Assembly (NCBI GenBank): GCA_015233755.1
Contig: JADFXA010000020.1
Coordinates: 1 to 17,109, forward strand
From: Desulfamplus sp.
Lineage (GTDB): Bacteria > Desulfobacterota > Desulfobacteria > Desulfobacterales > Desulfobacteraceae
DNA: 17,109 nt
Direction of reading: 5' to 3'
How positions within the stretch are numbered: the first letter of the stretch is position 1; each line of letters begins with the position of its first letter. Position numbers and translations under genes: made by a program. The notes beneath the pieces are model-generated. The model saw only the letters and a program-made list of their open reading frames with translations. It ran no database searches and was not told where the DNA came from. This document shows, piece by piece, positions 6,729 to 14,523 of this stretch.

Positions 6729-6768
6729 AGCCGAAGTGCCTTAACGTCTTTAACAGGCAACTTCGGCT
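6729..6768 (-). promoter_or_regulatory. Strong stem-loop between dsrB and dsrD
   Basis: AGCCGAAGTGCCT (6729-6741) pairs with AGGCAACTTCGGCT (6755-6768): 13 base pairs with a single bulged A and a 13-base loop that can itself close partly. It is far more GC-rich than its surroundings. Transcription from dsrB continues after the stem into ATTATGC and then A-rich sequence, with no U-run, so it is not a textbook intrinsic terminator. An mRNA-stabilising or processing element that sets the dsrAB to dsrD-cbiA ratio is more likely. The structure is seen directly; the role is inferred. Confidence 0.65.
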
Positions 6769-6823
6769 TAAATATCTTAAGTTTGTTAATATATATATGA
6801 TATTAATATAATATTAAACTGAA

Positions 6824-7972
6824 CTAAAACTTAAACTGTGTTGACTGACGCCATGACATATATGCCTGCTGACGGAAGTCATCAATCAAGTGGTGGGTAA
6901 ATTCAAGTTCACATTTCTGGAAGAATTTTTCCCAACCAATTCTTTCTGCCCAATCACCAAGACGCTCATATTTGTTAGCATTGTTTGCATAAGCATTTAC
7001 GATCTTGGTAATTGCATCTGTCATGGATGGCCATCTTGGCATTTCATTTGGAATGAATGCAACAACAACTTTTGAAAATTTTGGATCACTAATTCTATTA
7101 GATACTTTTCCTCCAGCCATGAGAACAATACCATCGCCTTCAGTATCAGCAAGAGGAAGTGATGGACACATGGTGTAGCAGTTACCGCAGAACATACAAC
7201 GCTCATTCTTGATTTCTACAGATTTTACCTCTGTTCCGTCATCAAGTTTTACTTTAGCTGGCTTAATAGCTGCTGTAGGACATGCAGAAATAGCAAGAGG
7301 AATTTCGCAAAGTCTGTCAAGATATTCATGGTCAATCATTGGTGGTTTTCTGTGGTAACCAAGAATTGCTATATCAGAACAGTGAACAGCACCGCACATA
7401 TTTAGGCAGCATGCCATAGAGACACGAAGCTGTGCAGGCATTCTCATTTTCTGGAAATCTTCAAACAGAACGTCCATAGTTGCCTTTACAGTACCAGAAG
7501 CATCTGATGCAGGGGTGTGGCAATGAATCCAGCCCTGTGTATGAACGATATTTGTGATACCAGCACCAGTTCCACCGATTGGAAACTTGAAGCTTCCACC
7601 TGGGAATTTACGGCTTTTGAGATCATTCTTTAGGGGCTCTACTTTATCTTTAGAGTCAACCATAAACTCAATGTTGTTTCTGGTTGTAAAACGGAGATGA
7701 CCATCACAGTGTTTGTCAGCAATATCACAAATTTCGTTAATGTGACTGGTACTCATAAGACGAGCGCCACCAACTCTTACTGTATAGACTTCATCACCTG
7801 ACTCTCCAACGTGAACCATAACACCTGGTTCAAGTATTTCATGATGAGACCATTTGCCCTTATTTTTCTTGATTACTTCAGGATAAAACTCTTCATAATG
7901 TCTTGGACCGATGTCTGTAATTCTATCGTCCATCGGTTTGTCTGGGTTATAACCAGATGATATAAATGCCAT
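6824..7972 (-). CDS. dsrB: Dissimilatory sulfite reductase beta subunit
   Basis: A 382-residue cytoplasmic subunit of the DsrA2B2 enzyme that reduces sulfite with six electrons together with DsrC. Cluster and siroheme-site cysteines are present: Cys151 (IHCHTP), then Cys188, Cys189 and Cys193 in ACCLNMCG. A ferredoxin domain supplies Cys231 (SACPTAAI) and Cys259, Cys262, Cys265 and Cys269 (CMFCGNCYTMCP). Length and spacing are those of reductive bacterial DsrB, with no insertion or break. A G-rich ribosome site (GGGGAG) lies inside the 14-bp gap after dsrA, so the two subunits are made from one message. DsrB ends 163 bp before dsrD. In the known enzyme the active siroheme sits at the DsrA/DsrB interface with the catalytic face contributed by DsrB. 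Confidence 0.98.
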   Translation of the reverse strand: MAFISSGYNPDKPMDDRITDIGPRHYEEFYPEVIKKNKGKWSHHEILEPGVMVHVGESGDEVYTVRVGGARLMSTSHINEICDIADKHCDGHLRFTTRNNIEFMVDSKDKVEPLKNDLKSRKFPGGSFKFPIGGTGAGITNIVHTQGWIHCHTPASDASGTVKATMDVLFEDFQKMRMPAQLRVSMACCLNMCGAVHCSDIAILGYHRKPPMIDHEYLDRLCEIPLAISACPTAAIKPAKVKLDDGTEVKSVEIKNERCMFCGNCYTMCPSLPLADTEGDGIVLMAGGKVSNRISDPKFSKVVVAFIPNEMPRWPSMTDAITKIVNAYANNANKYERLGDWAERIGWEKFFQKCELEFTHHLIDDFRQQAYMSWRQSTQFKF

Positions 7973-7986
7973 TGTATTCTCTCCCC

Positions 7987-9312
7987 TTATCTCAGATGGT
8001 GTTTTCTGTATTCAACAACGTCCCGTTCCCAGCCACCGGTAACCTCATCCTCTTTCCAGAAGATGTATGGATTGGTTCTCGGATATGCAACATGCTGAGG
8101 CTGTGCATCAATTCCTGTAACTTCAAGCAGTTTCTGGAATCCCTGACGCATTATTAACTCACCAAGTCTCTCACGATTTTTACCCTCTTCCATCCACCAA
8201 TCCCAAATATTTTCAATGACTGAGGTAATTGCTTCATAATCATTGTCTGGATTAACTTCAACAAAAGGAACAAGGAGAGAACCCATCTGTGCACCATCAA
8301 CAATTGGAGCTTTTGCACCAACAAGAATTGATAAGCCTCTGTCATCGCCTATTTTCAAAGCTCTTGGCATTGTGTTTATACAATGCATGCAGCGAGTACA
8401 GTTAGAGTTATCAATCTTAAGGGTCTTATTTTCAAATTTCATGCATTTTGTTGGGCAGAGCTCAACAACTTCTTTTTCAATGTTAAATGGACCCCAATCT
8501 TTGCCTTTATGAGCACCAGCATTTGGAGGATATGCAGCATTATTTTCTACATATTTATTCACTGCATCTTGATCAATTTTGATAGCATCTCTCCATGTAC
8601 CTATGAAAGACATATCAGAACGGGCGATTGAAGCTACGCAACCATTAGGACAAGCATCAAATTTGAATTTAAACTTGTATGGGAATGCAGGACGATGAAG
8701 CTCATCTTGATAATTGTTGGTCATGAAATGACATAATGCATTTGAATCGTAGCAAGCATATTCACATCTTGAAGAGCCAAGACAGTCAGCAGGAGTACGA
8801 AGGTTAGAACCTGATCCGCCAAGGTCCTGGTTCATGTTATGTGTCAATTCATAGAAAATTTCCTCAATCTGAGGAGTTGTGGTACCAAGAAGAATAATAT
8901 CTCCTGTTGCTCCGTGCATATTTGTAATACCACTACCTCTCAAATCCCATATTTTTGTCAATCCTCTGAGATAGTCTGTTTTGTAATACTTACCACATGG
9001 CTGGGCAACACGTATTGTATGAAAATGTTCAACGCCTGGGAAAAGTTTTGGCTGATCGCAATATCTACCAATTACACCGCCACCATACCCAAAAACACCA
9101 ACGATACCACCATGTTTCCAGTGTGTTCTTCCGTGTTTATAAGAAAGTTCAAGAACGCCAAGAAGATCCTCTACAGCATCCTGTGGAATCTGGAACTCAA
9201 TGCCTGCTTCATTTTTTGCTCTGACTTCAGCCTGTTGCTTCATATCAGAAACAAAACTCGGCCATGGGCCAGATTCCAACTGATCCAATAAAGGAGTTTC
9301 ATGTTTTGCCAT
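7987..9312 (-). CDS. dsrA: Dissimilatory sulfite reductase alpha subunit
   Basis: A 441-residue DsrA. The siroheme-coupled [4Fe-4S] cysteines are Cys177 and Cys183 (C-x5-C, in ADCLGSSRC), and Cys221 and Cys225 (C-x3-C, in ACPNGC). An inserted ferredoxin domain carries Cys286 and Cys290 (CPTKC), then Cys305, Cys308 and Cys311 (CTRCMHC), followed by INTMPRAL, normal for DsrA. With DsrB it forms the cytoplasmic terminal reductase of sulfate and sulfite respiration. The start is fixed by GGAGG seven bases before the ATG. A 327-bp untranslated stretch separates it from the kinase-like gene upstream, so a separate dsrA promoter is probable (TATAAT at 9361-9366). Nothing in the sequence suggests an oxidative (reverse) DsrA. 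Confidence 0.98.
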   Translation of the reverse strand: MAKHETPLLDQLESGPWPSFVSDMKQQAEVRAKNEAGIEFQIPQDAVEDLLGVLELSYKHGRTHWKHGGIVGVFGYGGGVIGRYCDQPKLFPGVEHFHTIRVAQPCGKYYKTDYLRGLTKIWDLRGSGITNMHGATGDIILLGTTTPQIEEIFYELTHNMNQDLGGSGSNLRTPADCLGSSRCEYACYDSNALCHFMTNNYQDELHRPAFPYKFKFKFDACPNGCVASIARSDMSFIGTWRDAIKIDQDAVNKYVENNAAYPPNAGAHKGKDWGPFNIEKEVVELCPTKCMKFENKTLKIDNSNCTRCMHCINTMPRALKIGDDRGLSILVGAKAPIVDGAQMGSLLVPFVEVNPDNDYEAITSVIENIWDWWMEEGKNRERLGELIMRQGFQKLLEVTGIDAQPQHVAYPRTNPYIFWKEDEVTGGWERDVVEYRKHHLR

Positions 9313-9360
9313 TTACCTACCTCCGTTAAAAGTTAAATTACATTTTCTATTTGATGTTTA

Positions 9361-9366
9361 ATTATA
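9361..9366 (-). promoter_or_regulatory. Possible dsrA -10 box
   Basis: On the minus strand the context CCTATAATTAAAC carries a perfect TATAAT. At 16-18 bases upstream there is only GATTAG-like sequence, with no good -35. If used, transcription would start near 9354 with a leader of about 42 bases. An activator would be needed to compensate for the poor -35. Confidence 0.35.
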
Positions 9367-9506
9367 GGAGTTATTAAATATAACTAATCTTAAGCGTTAC
9401 AATAATTTTATATAAAAACCTAAAAAAAACACCATTTCTTGAGCATTACTCCAAATCTATAACCTTACTTCAAAATCCTTCTTTCATTTTACTACTTTGC
9501 ATTTTA

Positions 9507-9531
9507 GACGATCTGTAAGCCCCAAATCGTC
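9507..9531 (+). terminator. Stem-loop with T-run, plus-strand oriented
   Basis: GACGATCTG (9507-9515) and CAAATCGTC (9523-9531) form an 8-9 bp stem with a 7-base loop. On the plus strand it is followed by ATTTTTTTC, the layout of an intrinsic terminator, yet no plus-strand gene precedes it. On the minus strand the T-run becomes an A-run ahead of the stem. It may block antisense transcription into the kinase-like gene, or be an operator-like dyad in the dsrA leader. Confidence 0.4.
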
Positions 9532-9639
9532 ATTTTTTTCAATAAAACTATAATAATTTTTATAATAAGAGTTTAAATAATCATCGTTCCTATAAGATTT
9601 TTGGGAAGAATTTTAATTAAAAAGCCTGTTTTTTCCATT

Positions 9640-10947
9640 TTATGATATAGAGAAAATCCCCTTACTAATATTACAATAGAGTGCTTCAGAATGCTCTTGT
9701 AGATGTTTTAATATAAAAACTCTTTCAGGGTTATCTGTTTGGCAGTCACCTAACATAATAAGATAAATTTGATATAAGTTTTCATGGCTAAATTGACTCA
9801 GATATGATTGAAAGCCGTTAACAAGAGAGTGTTCCATAAAATAAGTTTGAATAGGATTTGGTACTGTTTTCTTCTTAAGCCCTCTAAAAAATCCTTTTAG
9901 TATAAACGGTATGACTGCATTCTCAACAAGAGCCCTTTTACCAACCCCATCAATTTTATCTATACGCATACGTAGTGTAAGATTAAGGAAAAAGAGTAAA
10001 AGGGCATTATAAACATCTTGTTCAATATTGTTCGATACAATAGAAGTATGATCAATATCTTCGGATAAGTGACAATCTTGTTCAAGATACTCAGACGATT
10101 CAGAGCCTGATACAGGAACGTAATTTGAACTGTAATCCCTTACGGTGATAAGTTTTACATCAAATCCATTTATGGTTTGTTTTACAACAAAATCCCCTGC
10201 TGCATGGTGCCAACGCTCAATAGCTTCTGATGTTTCAATATTATAAAAATATGTAAGAATTTCAGAGGCTTTTTCATATATTTCAAAATAGGAGGGTGAA
10301 TAGACAGGGATAACAGTTCCGTCACTGTTCCAAATATTTATAAGAGATGGGACTTCAATGTTATTAGCATCACAAGAACTATGATTATCGTAGCTCGGAT
10401 TATCTGTTAAATGAAACTCTTTATATCCATCAAACCATGTTCCAAGTAGAAAAGAAATTTGTATTCCTCTGTATGTCATGGATTTAACCCCAAAGACTTG
10501 TGGAACAAAAAAATTATCATCAATCGCATTTAAATATTTAAGAATATTGTATTCATTATTAATTAGGGCAAGTCCATAATTTGATACAGCAGTATTTAAG
10601 ACAAAACAAATAGAATTTCCTATTTTCATTAATACTTCAACTCTTGCTGGATGGTAAAAAGCACCATGTTTTTCAAGATGAATATCAATTCGTTTAATCT
10701 CTGCAATATCAATCTCCACAGTATCTTTGTTTTTACTCTCTTTTTTTAAGATAAATGCCAATCCTTGTTGTAAAATATAGTAATTATCTGCACTAATAAA
10801 TTGTTCAGCAAGTGTAAAGTATTCATGGAGCAAAATTCCCCCAGCATCTTTACCTAATAGCGGCATATCCCAAAGAGAAGATTCTTCTGTGAATGGCTCT
10901 GATATTCCAGAAATATAATATTTAACTATCGGCTTTGGATTATTCAT
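9640..10947 (-). CDS. Uncharacterised protein with degenerate kinase-like features
   Basis: A 435-residue soluble protein I cannot assign to a named family. By eye, parts resemble the aminoglycoside-phosphotransferase/LPS-kinase fold. INNEYNILKYLN (129-140) resembles the C-helix with its conserved Glu. VPQVFG and ISFLLGTWFDGYKEF (148-178) resemble the hinge. WHHAAGDFVVK then GFDVKLITVRDY (246-272) resembles the HGD catalytic loop and the DFG strand. The nucleotide-binding Lys, the catalytic-loop Asn and the DFG Asp are not visible, so if related it would be a pseudokinase. No signal peptide or membrane segment is seen. It lies 35 bp after the TPR gene and before dsrA, on one strand, which suggests a role linked to sulfite reductase. 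No clear ribosome site precedes the ATG, so the start is uncertain. Confidence 0.75.
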   Translation of the reverse strand: MNNPKPIVKYYISGISEPFTEESSLWDMPLLGKDAGGILLHEYFTLAEQFISADNYYILQQGLAFILKKESKNKDTVEIDIAEIKRIDIHLEKHGAFYHPARVEVLMKIGNSICFVLNTAVSNYGLALINNEYNILKYLNAIDDNFFVPQVFGVKSMTYRGIQISFLLGTWFDGYKEFHLTDNPSYDNHSSCDANNIEVPSLINIWNSDGTVIPVYSPSYFEIYEKASEILTYFYNIETSEAIERWHHAAGDFVVKQTINGFDVKLITVRDYSSNYVPVSGSESSEYLEQDCHLSEDIDHTSIVSNNIEQDVYNALLLFFLNLTLRMRIDKIDGVGKRALVENAVIPFILKGFFRGLKKKTVPNPIQTYFMEHSLVNGFQSYLSQFSHENLYQIYLIMLGDCQTDNPERVFILKHLQEHSEALYCNISKGIFSIS

Positions 10948-10982
10948 CTAAATAATTCTTAAACATCTCAATGTTATTGTGT

Positions 10983-11660
10983 CTATTTTCTATAAGGTGC
11001 TAAATCTTCTTTCATAGCTTCTGCAACTTGAAAACCTAAGGATTCTGCTTTATCACAGTGGAATATAGCCAAATCATACTCCTGTTTTTGAAGATATGCT
11101 ACGGCAAGATTGTTGTGGCTAATTGGAAATTCTGGTTGAATCTTAACTGCCTGAAGATTTGCCTCAATAGATTCATCAACAAGTCCTTTCATTAAATAGG
11201 CATTACCAAGTGTTGTATATGCTTGCACAAATTTAGCATTATGGATAACTGCTTTTTGAAGATTCTTTATTGCAAGATCAAGTTTCTCTTCATCTGCTTT
11301 TACATCTTTCCCGTCAATTAGCTGTAGAAGGACAAACCCTATATTTGCATAACCTTCAGCAAAACCAGCTCTTGCCTTAGTTGCATATTTATTGTATCTC
11401 AAACAACCTTCAAGATCATTTCTTTGAAGGCAGATACCACCAAGTAAAACATAGGCTTCCGCAAGAGATGGACTACATTCTACTGCATCATGTAGTGCTT
11501 TTTCTGCTGCGTCATATTCTTGTTTTCCCATTAGAGCAACTGCAAGGTTGTAGTGAGTAGTTCCGCACTCATTGTTTTTTCTTAGTTGTCCGCGCAGCGT
11601 TTCAATATATTCATCAGAAGTTCTAGATTTTACTCTTTCTGATACTGTTAATTCTGTCAT
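10983..11660 (-). CDS. Tetratricopeptide repeat (TPR) protein upstream of the dsr genes
   Basis: A 225-residue cytoplasmic protein built from about five TPR units at residues 32-65, 66-99, 100-143 (with an insertion), 144-177 and 178-211. They show the usual small/large pattern, for example THYNLAVALMGKQEYDAAEKAL and AYTTLGNAYLMKGLVDESIE. A 30-residue charged N-terminal segment precedes the repeats. No signal peptide or enzyme domain is present, so it is probably a protein-protein adaptor or chaperone. It is the first gene of the leftward run TPR, kinase-like protein, dsrA-dsrB-dsrD-cbiA, and has a strong promoter of its own. An AGGA ribosome site sits about 11 bases before the ATG. The partner is unknown; DsrAB or the kinase-like protein are the natural guesses from context. 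Confidence 0.88.
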   Translation of the reverse strand: MTELTVSERVKSRTSDEYIETLRGQLRKNNECGTTHYNLAVALMGKQEYDAAEKALHDAVECSPSLAEAYVLLGGICLQRNDLEGCLRYNKYATKARAGFAEGYANIGFVLLQLIDGKDVKADEEKLDLAIKNLQKAVIHNAKFVQAYTTLGNAYLMKGLVDESIEANLQAVKIQPEFPISHNNLAVAYLQKQEYDLAIFHCDKAESLGFQVAEAMKEDLAPYRK

Positions 11661-11694
11661 TATATCTTTTTTCCTTCTATTTTTATGTTATCAA

Positions 11695-11713
11695 TTGGTT
11701 ACAAATAAACCAA
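11695..11713 (-). repeat. Small hairpin in the TPR-gene leader
   Basis: TTGGTT (11695-11700) and AACCAA (11708-11713) form a 6-bp stem with a 7-base loop inside the predicted leader of the TPR gene, just after the transcription start. It is short and AT-rich, so a regulatory role is only possible. Confidence 0.25.
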
Positions 11714-11727
11714 GCATGAAATTACAT

Positions 11728-11756
11728 ATTCTATTTTCAACCATCTCTTATGTCAA
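11728..11756 (-). promoter_or_regulatory. Strong sigma-70 promoter of the TPR/dsr run
   Basis: On the minus strand TTGACA (11751-11756, perfect -35) is followed after exactly 17 bases by TAGAAT (11728-11733, five of six matches to TATAAT). Start of transcription is expected near 11721, about 60 bases before the TPR start codon. It lies in the 111-bp gap after pbpC, where no terminator is evident. Confidence 0.75.
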
Positions 11757-11771
11757 GGCAAAATTAAATTG

Positions 11772-14120
11772 TTATTTTACTAAAAACTCTACACTATCTG
11801 CTGCTATGGTATTCTCTCTTTTATCAATTAATTGTGCAGATACTTTATATCTTCCTCTCTCTATTTTCCATTGCAGCGTATCATTTTTATTTAGAAACTC
11901 TTTACTATTAATTGTCCACTTAACTTTATAATCTGAAAGTAAGCCCGTAACTTTGAAATCAGTATATTCAAGTTCATCTGGAATTCTTGGATCCATAGCA
12001 ATTTCAAGTCCATTCACAGGATTAACAAACTCAAACTTCTTAAAGTTTTGTCTCTGATTAGTAATCTTACTCTGATTAAATCTTTGAGCTTGGTTTTCAG
12101 ATGTAAACCACTCAGTTTTTTTAATATATTTGTTATCTTCGCCACTTTTTTTTCTAAAAACCCACACATCAGCCTGAACTAATTTAGGACTCATATAAAG
12201 AGGAAAAGTAACTTGGTTAAGTTCAGCAAATATGCTTCTAAGTACAAAAGCAGAACCTCTTGAACCACTAAGTTCAAGAGTTGGAGAACCATCAAGATTG
12301 CCCATCCAAACGCCTGCTGTATAATAACGATTATACCCCATTGCCCACGAATCTCTATAATCACTTGAAGTTCCTGTCTTAACGGCGGTCTGCACAGGAA
12401 AGCTGAGGAGATCGTTATCACCAAATTCAAGCGCTCTTGCTCCATTATCAGAAAGTATATTGCCAATAATTGAAGCAACCTCTTCTGAAAAGGGCTGTTC
12501 TGAATTTAGATAGATATTATTTAAATATTGAAAATTGTCACTATCTTTTTTTTCATAACCATAAGTGCCGTTATTATTAGAATTTGAATTATAAAAGCAG
12601 ATGAGAGGAACAAACTTTCCAGCATTAGCAAGTACACTGTAGGCTTGCACCATATCATAAAGCGATACCTCACCATTCCCAAGTGCAAGTCCATCTCCAT
12701 AAAAATCAGGGTGGTGATTAAGCGTTTTAATGCCGACTTTTTTTAACATTTTTAGATAATCTTCAACTCCTGTAAATCTAATTGTTTTGATTGCTGGAAT
12801 ATTAAGAGAGTTGCCAAGAGCGTCTCTTAAAGTAACTGGTCCATAATGGATATTGCTGTAATTATGGTATGTATGAACTCCTAAACCCACAGCATCGTCT
12901 AAAGGAGCATCATTAATAATGGTTGCAGCACTCCAACCTTTTTCTAAAGCAAGTGCATATAAAAAAGGTTTGAGCGCTGACCCAGGTTGTCTAAGAGCCT
13001 TTACTGCGTCAATAAATTTATCAGAAGATATATCTCTTCCTCGGGTTTCAGCTACAGAATATCTTGTAGTATGTGTAGGTATAGATACTGATACCCATGC
13101 GACTATCTCGCCTGTAAAGTGCTTTGTAATAAGAAGAGCTGCATCATGCACTTTATGGCTTTGTTGATTTTTAAGTGCCGTAAATAGTATATTTTCAACT
13201 TTGTTTTGTAATGCTCCGTCAAGTGTTGTTCTAATAGTGTATGGTTCAAAAGAATTTAATTTATTGAGAGTTTCATAAACATGTCGGATAAAGTGTGGTG
13301 CTTGAACATTTAGATTAGAGCTTTTTATCTCAAAAGGTATATTTCTTACCTGCTCCCACTGAGATTGCGCTATAAGTCCTTGATTTATAGCACGTTGGGC
13401 AAGCCTATCTAATGATTGCTCTATTTTTAGAGGATAATTATAAAGATTATATGCTGATGGTGCTCGAACCAATATTGCCAGAGCCAATATCTCTTTTATG
13501 CTGAGAGTTGATAGTGTTCTATCAAAATAGAGGCGTGCTGCTTGTGCTATACCGCGCCTATTAGATGAAAAAGGAATTTGATTAAGATAAAACTCCAAAA
13601 TATCTTTTTTTGAGCTTAGCTTCTCTAATTGATAGGCTTCAAACCCCTCAATCCATCTTGACCAGAGTGTTCTTTTTCTGGGGTGTATCATACGGACAAC
13701 TTGTTCTGTTATTGTACTTGCCCCTCTCACAACTTTTCTAACCTTAATATTTTGAAAAAGAGCACCTATTCTTGCCACCCAATCTACACCATTGTGTTTG
13801 TAGAAATTACGATCTTCTGAAAGGATAAATATTGCTTTTATAAGCTCTGGTATCTCATAAATATTTAGATTATCTTGTTGATTCCATTTTGTTGAGTATG
13901 TAGTATTAAGAGCATGTCCGTTTCTATCAACAATAAAGAGAGGTTTGCTCTTGGTTGATTTTCCAAAAGTATATTCGTCATACTCTTTATTTAATATGCT
14001 AATTAAAGAGGGGATTGGCTCTATACTTTTATATGTAAATAAGAATAAACTAATAACCGTTGTTGATAATAATATAGATGTAATAATAGATATTTTTATT
14101 ATTAATTTAGAACGAATCAT
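11772..14120 (-). CDS. pbpC: Penicillin-binding protein 1C (glycosyltransferase/transpeptidase)
   Basis: A 782-residue bifunctional peptidoglycan synthase anchored by one N-terminal membrane helix (about 7-29), with the rest in the periplasm. The GT51 domain shows SEDRNFYKHNG with catalytic Glu102, RGASTITEQ (132-140) and the helix with FYLNQIPF (177-184). The transpeptidase domain has Ser381-x-x-Lys384 (PGSALK), Ser438-x-Asn440 (SLN) and Lys581-Thr-Gly (KTGTSS). The C-terminal beta-rich tail (about 665-782) is typical of PBP1C and separates it from PBP1A and PBP1B. Length is normal and all catalytic residues are intact. The start has only a modest upstream AAGG. It is transcribed divergently from tatA. 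The alpha-2-macroglobulin gene often beside pbpC is not in this window. Confidence 0.95.
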   Translation of the reverse strand: MIRSKLIIKISIITSILLSTTVISLFLFTYKSIEPIPSLISILNKEYDEYTFGKSTKSKPLFIVDRNGHALNTTYSTKWNQQDNLNIYEIPELIKAIFILSEDRNFYKHNGVDWVARIGALFQNIKVRKVVRGASTITEQVVRMIHPRKRTLWSRWIEGFEAYQLEKLSSKKDILEFYLNQIPFSSNRRGIAQAARLYFDRTLSTLSIKEILALAILVRAPSAYNLYNYPLKIEQSLDRLAQRAINQGLIAQSQWEQVRNIPFEIKSSNLNVQAPHFIRHVYETLNKLNSFEPYTIRTTLDGALQNKVENILFTALKNQQSHKVHDAALLITKHFTGEIVAWVSVSIPTHTTRYSVAETRGRDISSDKFIDAVKALRQPGSALKPFLYALALEKGWSAATIINDAPLDDAVGLGVHTYHNYSNIHYGPVTLRDALGNSLNIPAIKTIRFTGVEDYLKMLKKVGIKTLNHHPDFYGDGLALGNGEVSLYDMVQAYSVLANAGKFVPLICFYNSNSNNNGTYGYEKKDSDNFQYLNNIYLNSEQPFSEEVASIIGNILSDNGARALEFGDNDLLSFPVQTAVKTGTSSDYRDSWAMGYNRYYTAGVWMGNLDGSPTLELSGSRGSAFVLRSIFAELNQVTFPLYMSPKLVQADVWVFRKKSGEDNKYIKKTEWFTSENQAQRFNQSKITNQRQNFKKFEFVNPVNGLEIAMDPRIPDELEYTDFKVTGLLSDYKVKWTINSKEFLNKNDTLQWKIERGRYKVSAQLIDKRENTIAADSVEFLVK

Positions 14121-14140
14121 TTTATAAATTACCTTGATAT

Positions 14141-14200
14141 ACCGCCAAATTTTTGGAGGGAATTATAGTTGACACTTTCAAAACAGGGTGTTAATTAAGT
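14141..14200. promoter_or_regulatory. Divergent promoter region of pbpC and tatA
   Basis: The short intergene holds a perfect TTGACA on the plus strand (14169-14174) for tatA, but only weak -10 candidates at 16-18 bases. It also holds a perfect TATAAT on the minus strand (14162-14167) for pbpC with no good -35. The two elements nearly touch, so the promoters would overlap. A small inverted repeat around 14142-14159 (CCGCCAAA with TTTGGAGG-like arms) lies in the pbpC leader. Evidence is partial on both sides. Confidence 0.35.
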
Positions 14201-14245
14201 TCTCATTTACGTGTTTGTTAAAAAAGTTAAAAAGGAGTGAGTGCT

Positions 14246-14437
14246 ATGATTGGTGGAATTGGAATGCCGGAATTATTGATTATACTTGTCATTATCCTAA
14301 TTATATTTGGAGCTGGCAAACTTCCTGAGATAGGTGCAGGCATTGGAAAAGGGATAAAAAATTTCAAAAAAGCAACAAGAGAAATTGATCAAGAAGAGAA
14401 AGAACCTGAAAAAATTGAAGATAAATTAAAATCATAA
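14246..14437 (+). CDS. tatA: TatA, Sec-independent twin-arginine translocase pore subunit
   Basis: A 63-residue protein: a short N-terminus, one membrane helix (PELLIILVIILIIFGAGK), the hinge and amphipathic helix LPEIGAGIGKGIKNFKKA, and a charged tail. The FGAGKLPEIG motif is diagnostic of TatA/TatE. It polymerises in the inner membrane to move folded, cofactor-bearing proteins across. The frame is open from GTG at 14237, but AAAGGAG ends at 14237, eight bases before ATG 14246, so I choose the ATG. No tatB or tatC lies nearby; the gene stands alone between pbpC and a convergent ZIP transporter gene. TatB is less likely given the short length and the Gly-rich hinge. Confidence 0.93.
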   Translation: MIGGIGMPELLIILVIILIIFGAGKLPEIGAGIGKGIKNFKKATREIDQEEKEPEKIEDKLKS

Positions 14438-14458
14438 CTATTTTTATATTACCCCCCC

Positions 14459-14518
14459 ATTCCATGCAGTTAGATGTAAGATTAAATTTTTTATAGAATA
14501 TTTTTAACTGCGTGGAAT
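14459..14518. terminator. Long-stem bidirectional hairpin between tatA and the ZIP gene
   Basis: ATTCCATGCAGTTA (14459-14472) and TAACTGCGTGGAAT (14505-14518) pair over 14 bp with one G-U, around a 32-base AT-rich loop. It lies between convergent stop codons. On the plus strand TTTCTC follows; on the minus strand a run of seven G precedes TAATATAAAAA. A shared terminator is the simplest reading, although the loop is unusually long and the U-tracts are imperfect. Confidence 0.55.
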
Positions 14519-14523
14519 TTCTC

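Larger units (their letters stand above)
9313..9639 (-). other. Gene-free dsrA leader and promoter region
   Basis: This 327-base AT-rich stretch holds no credible reading frame. On the dsrA strand it contains a perfect TATAAT about 50 bases before the start codon and an imperfect stem-loop at 9507-9531. The GGAGG ribosome site lies at 9320-9324. No strong terminator follows the kinase-like gene on this strand, so readthrough from the upstream promoter into dsrA is possible. I see no clear site for a known regulator. Confidence 0.6.

Noticed and set aside
6781..6823. AT-only stretch after dsrB as an origin or regulatory repeat
   Set aside because: The TTAATATA-like tracts are simple low-complexity sequence without ordered repeats; no further support.
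8839..9291. 150-codon plus-strand open frame over dsrA
   Set aside because: It lies wholly inside dsrA, which has complete conserved motifs, and its product has odd composition with no recognisable domain.
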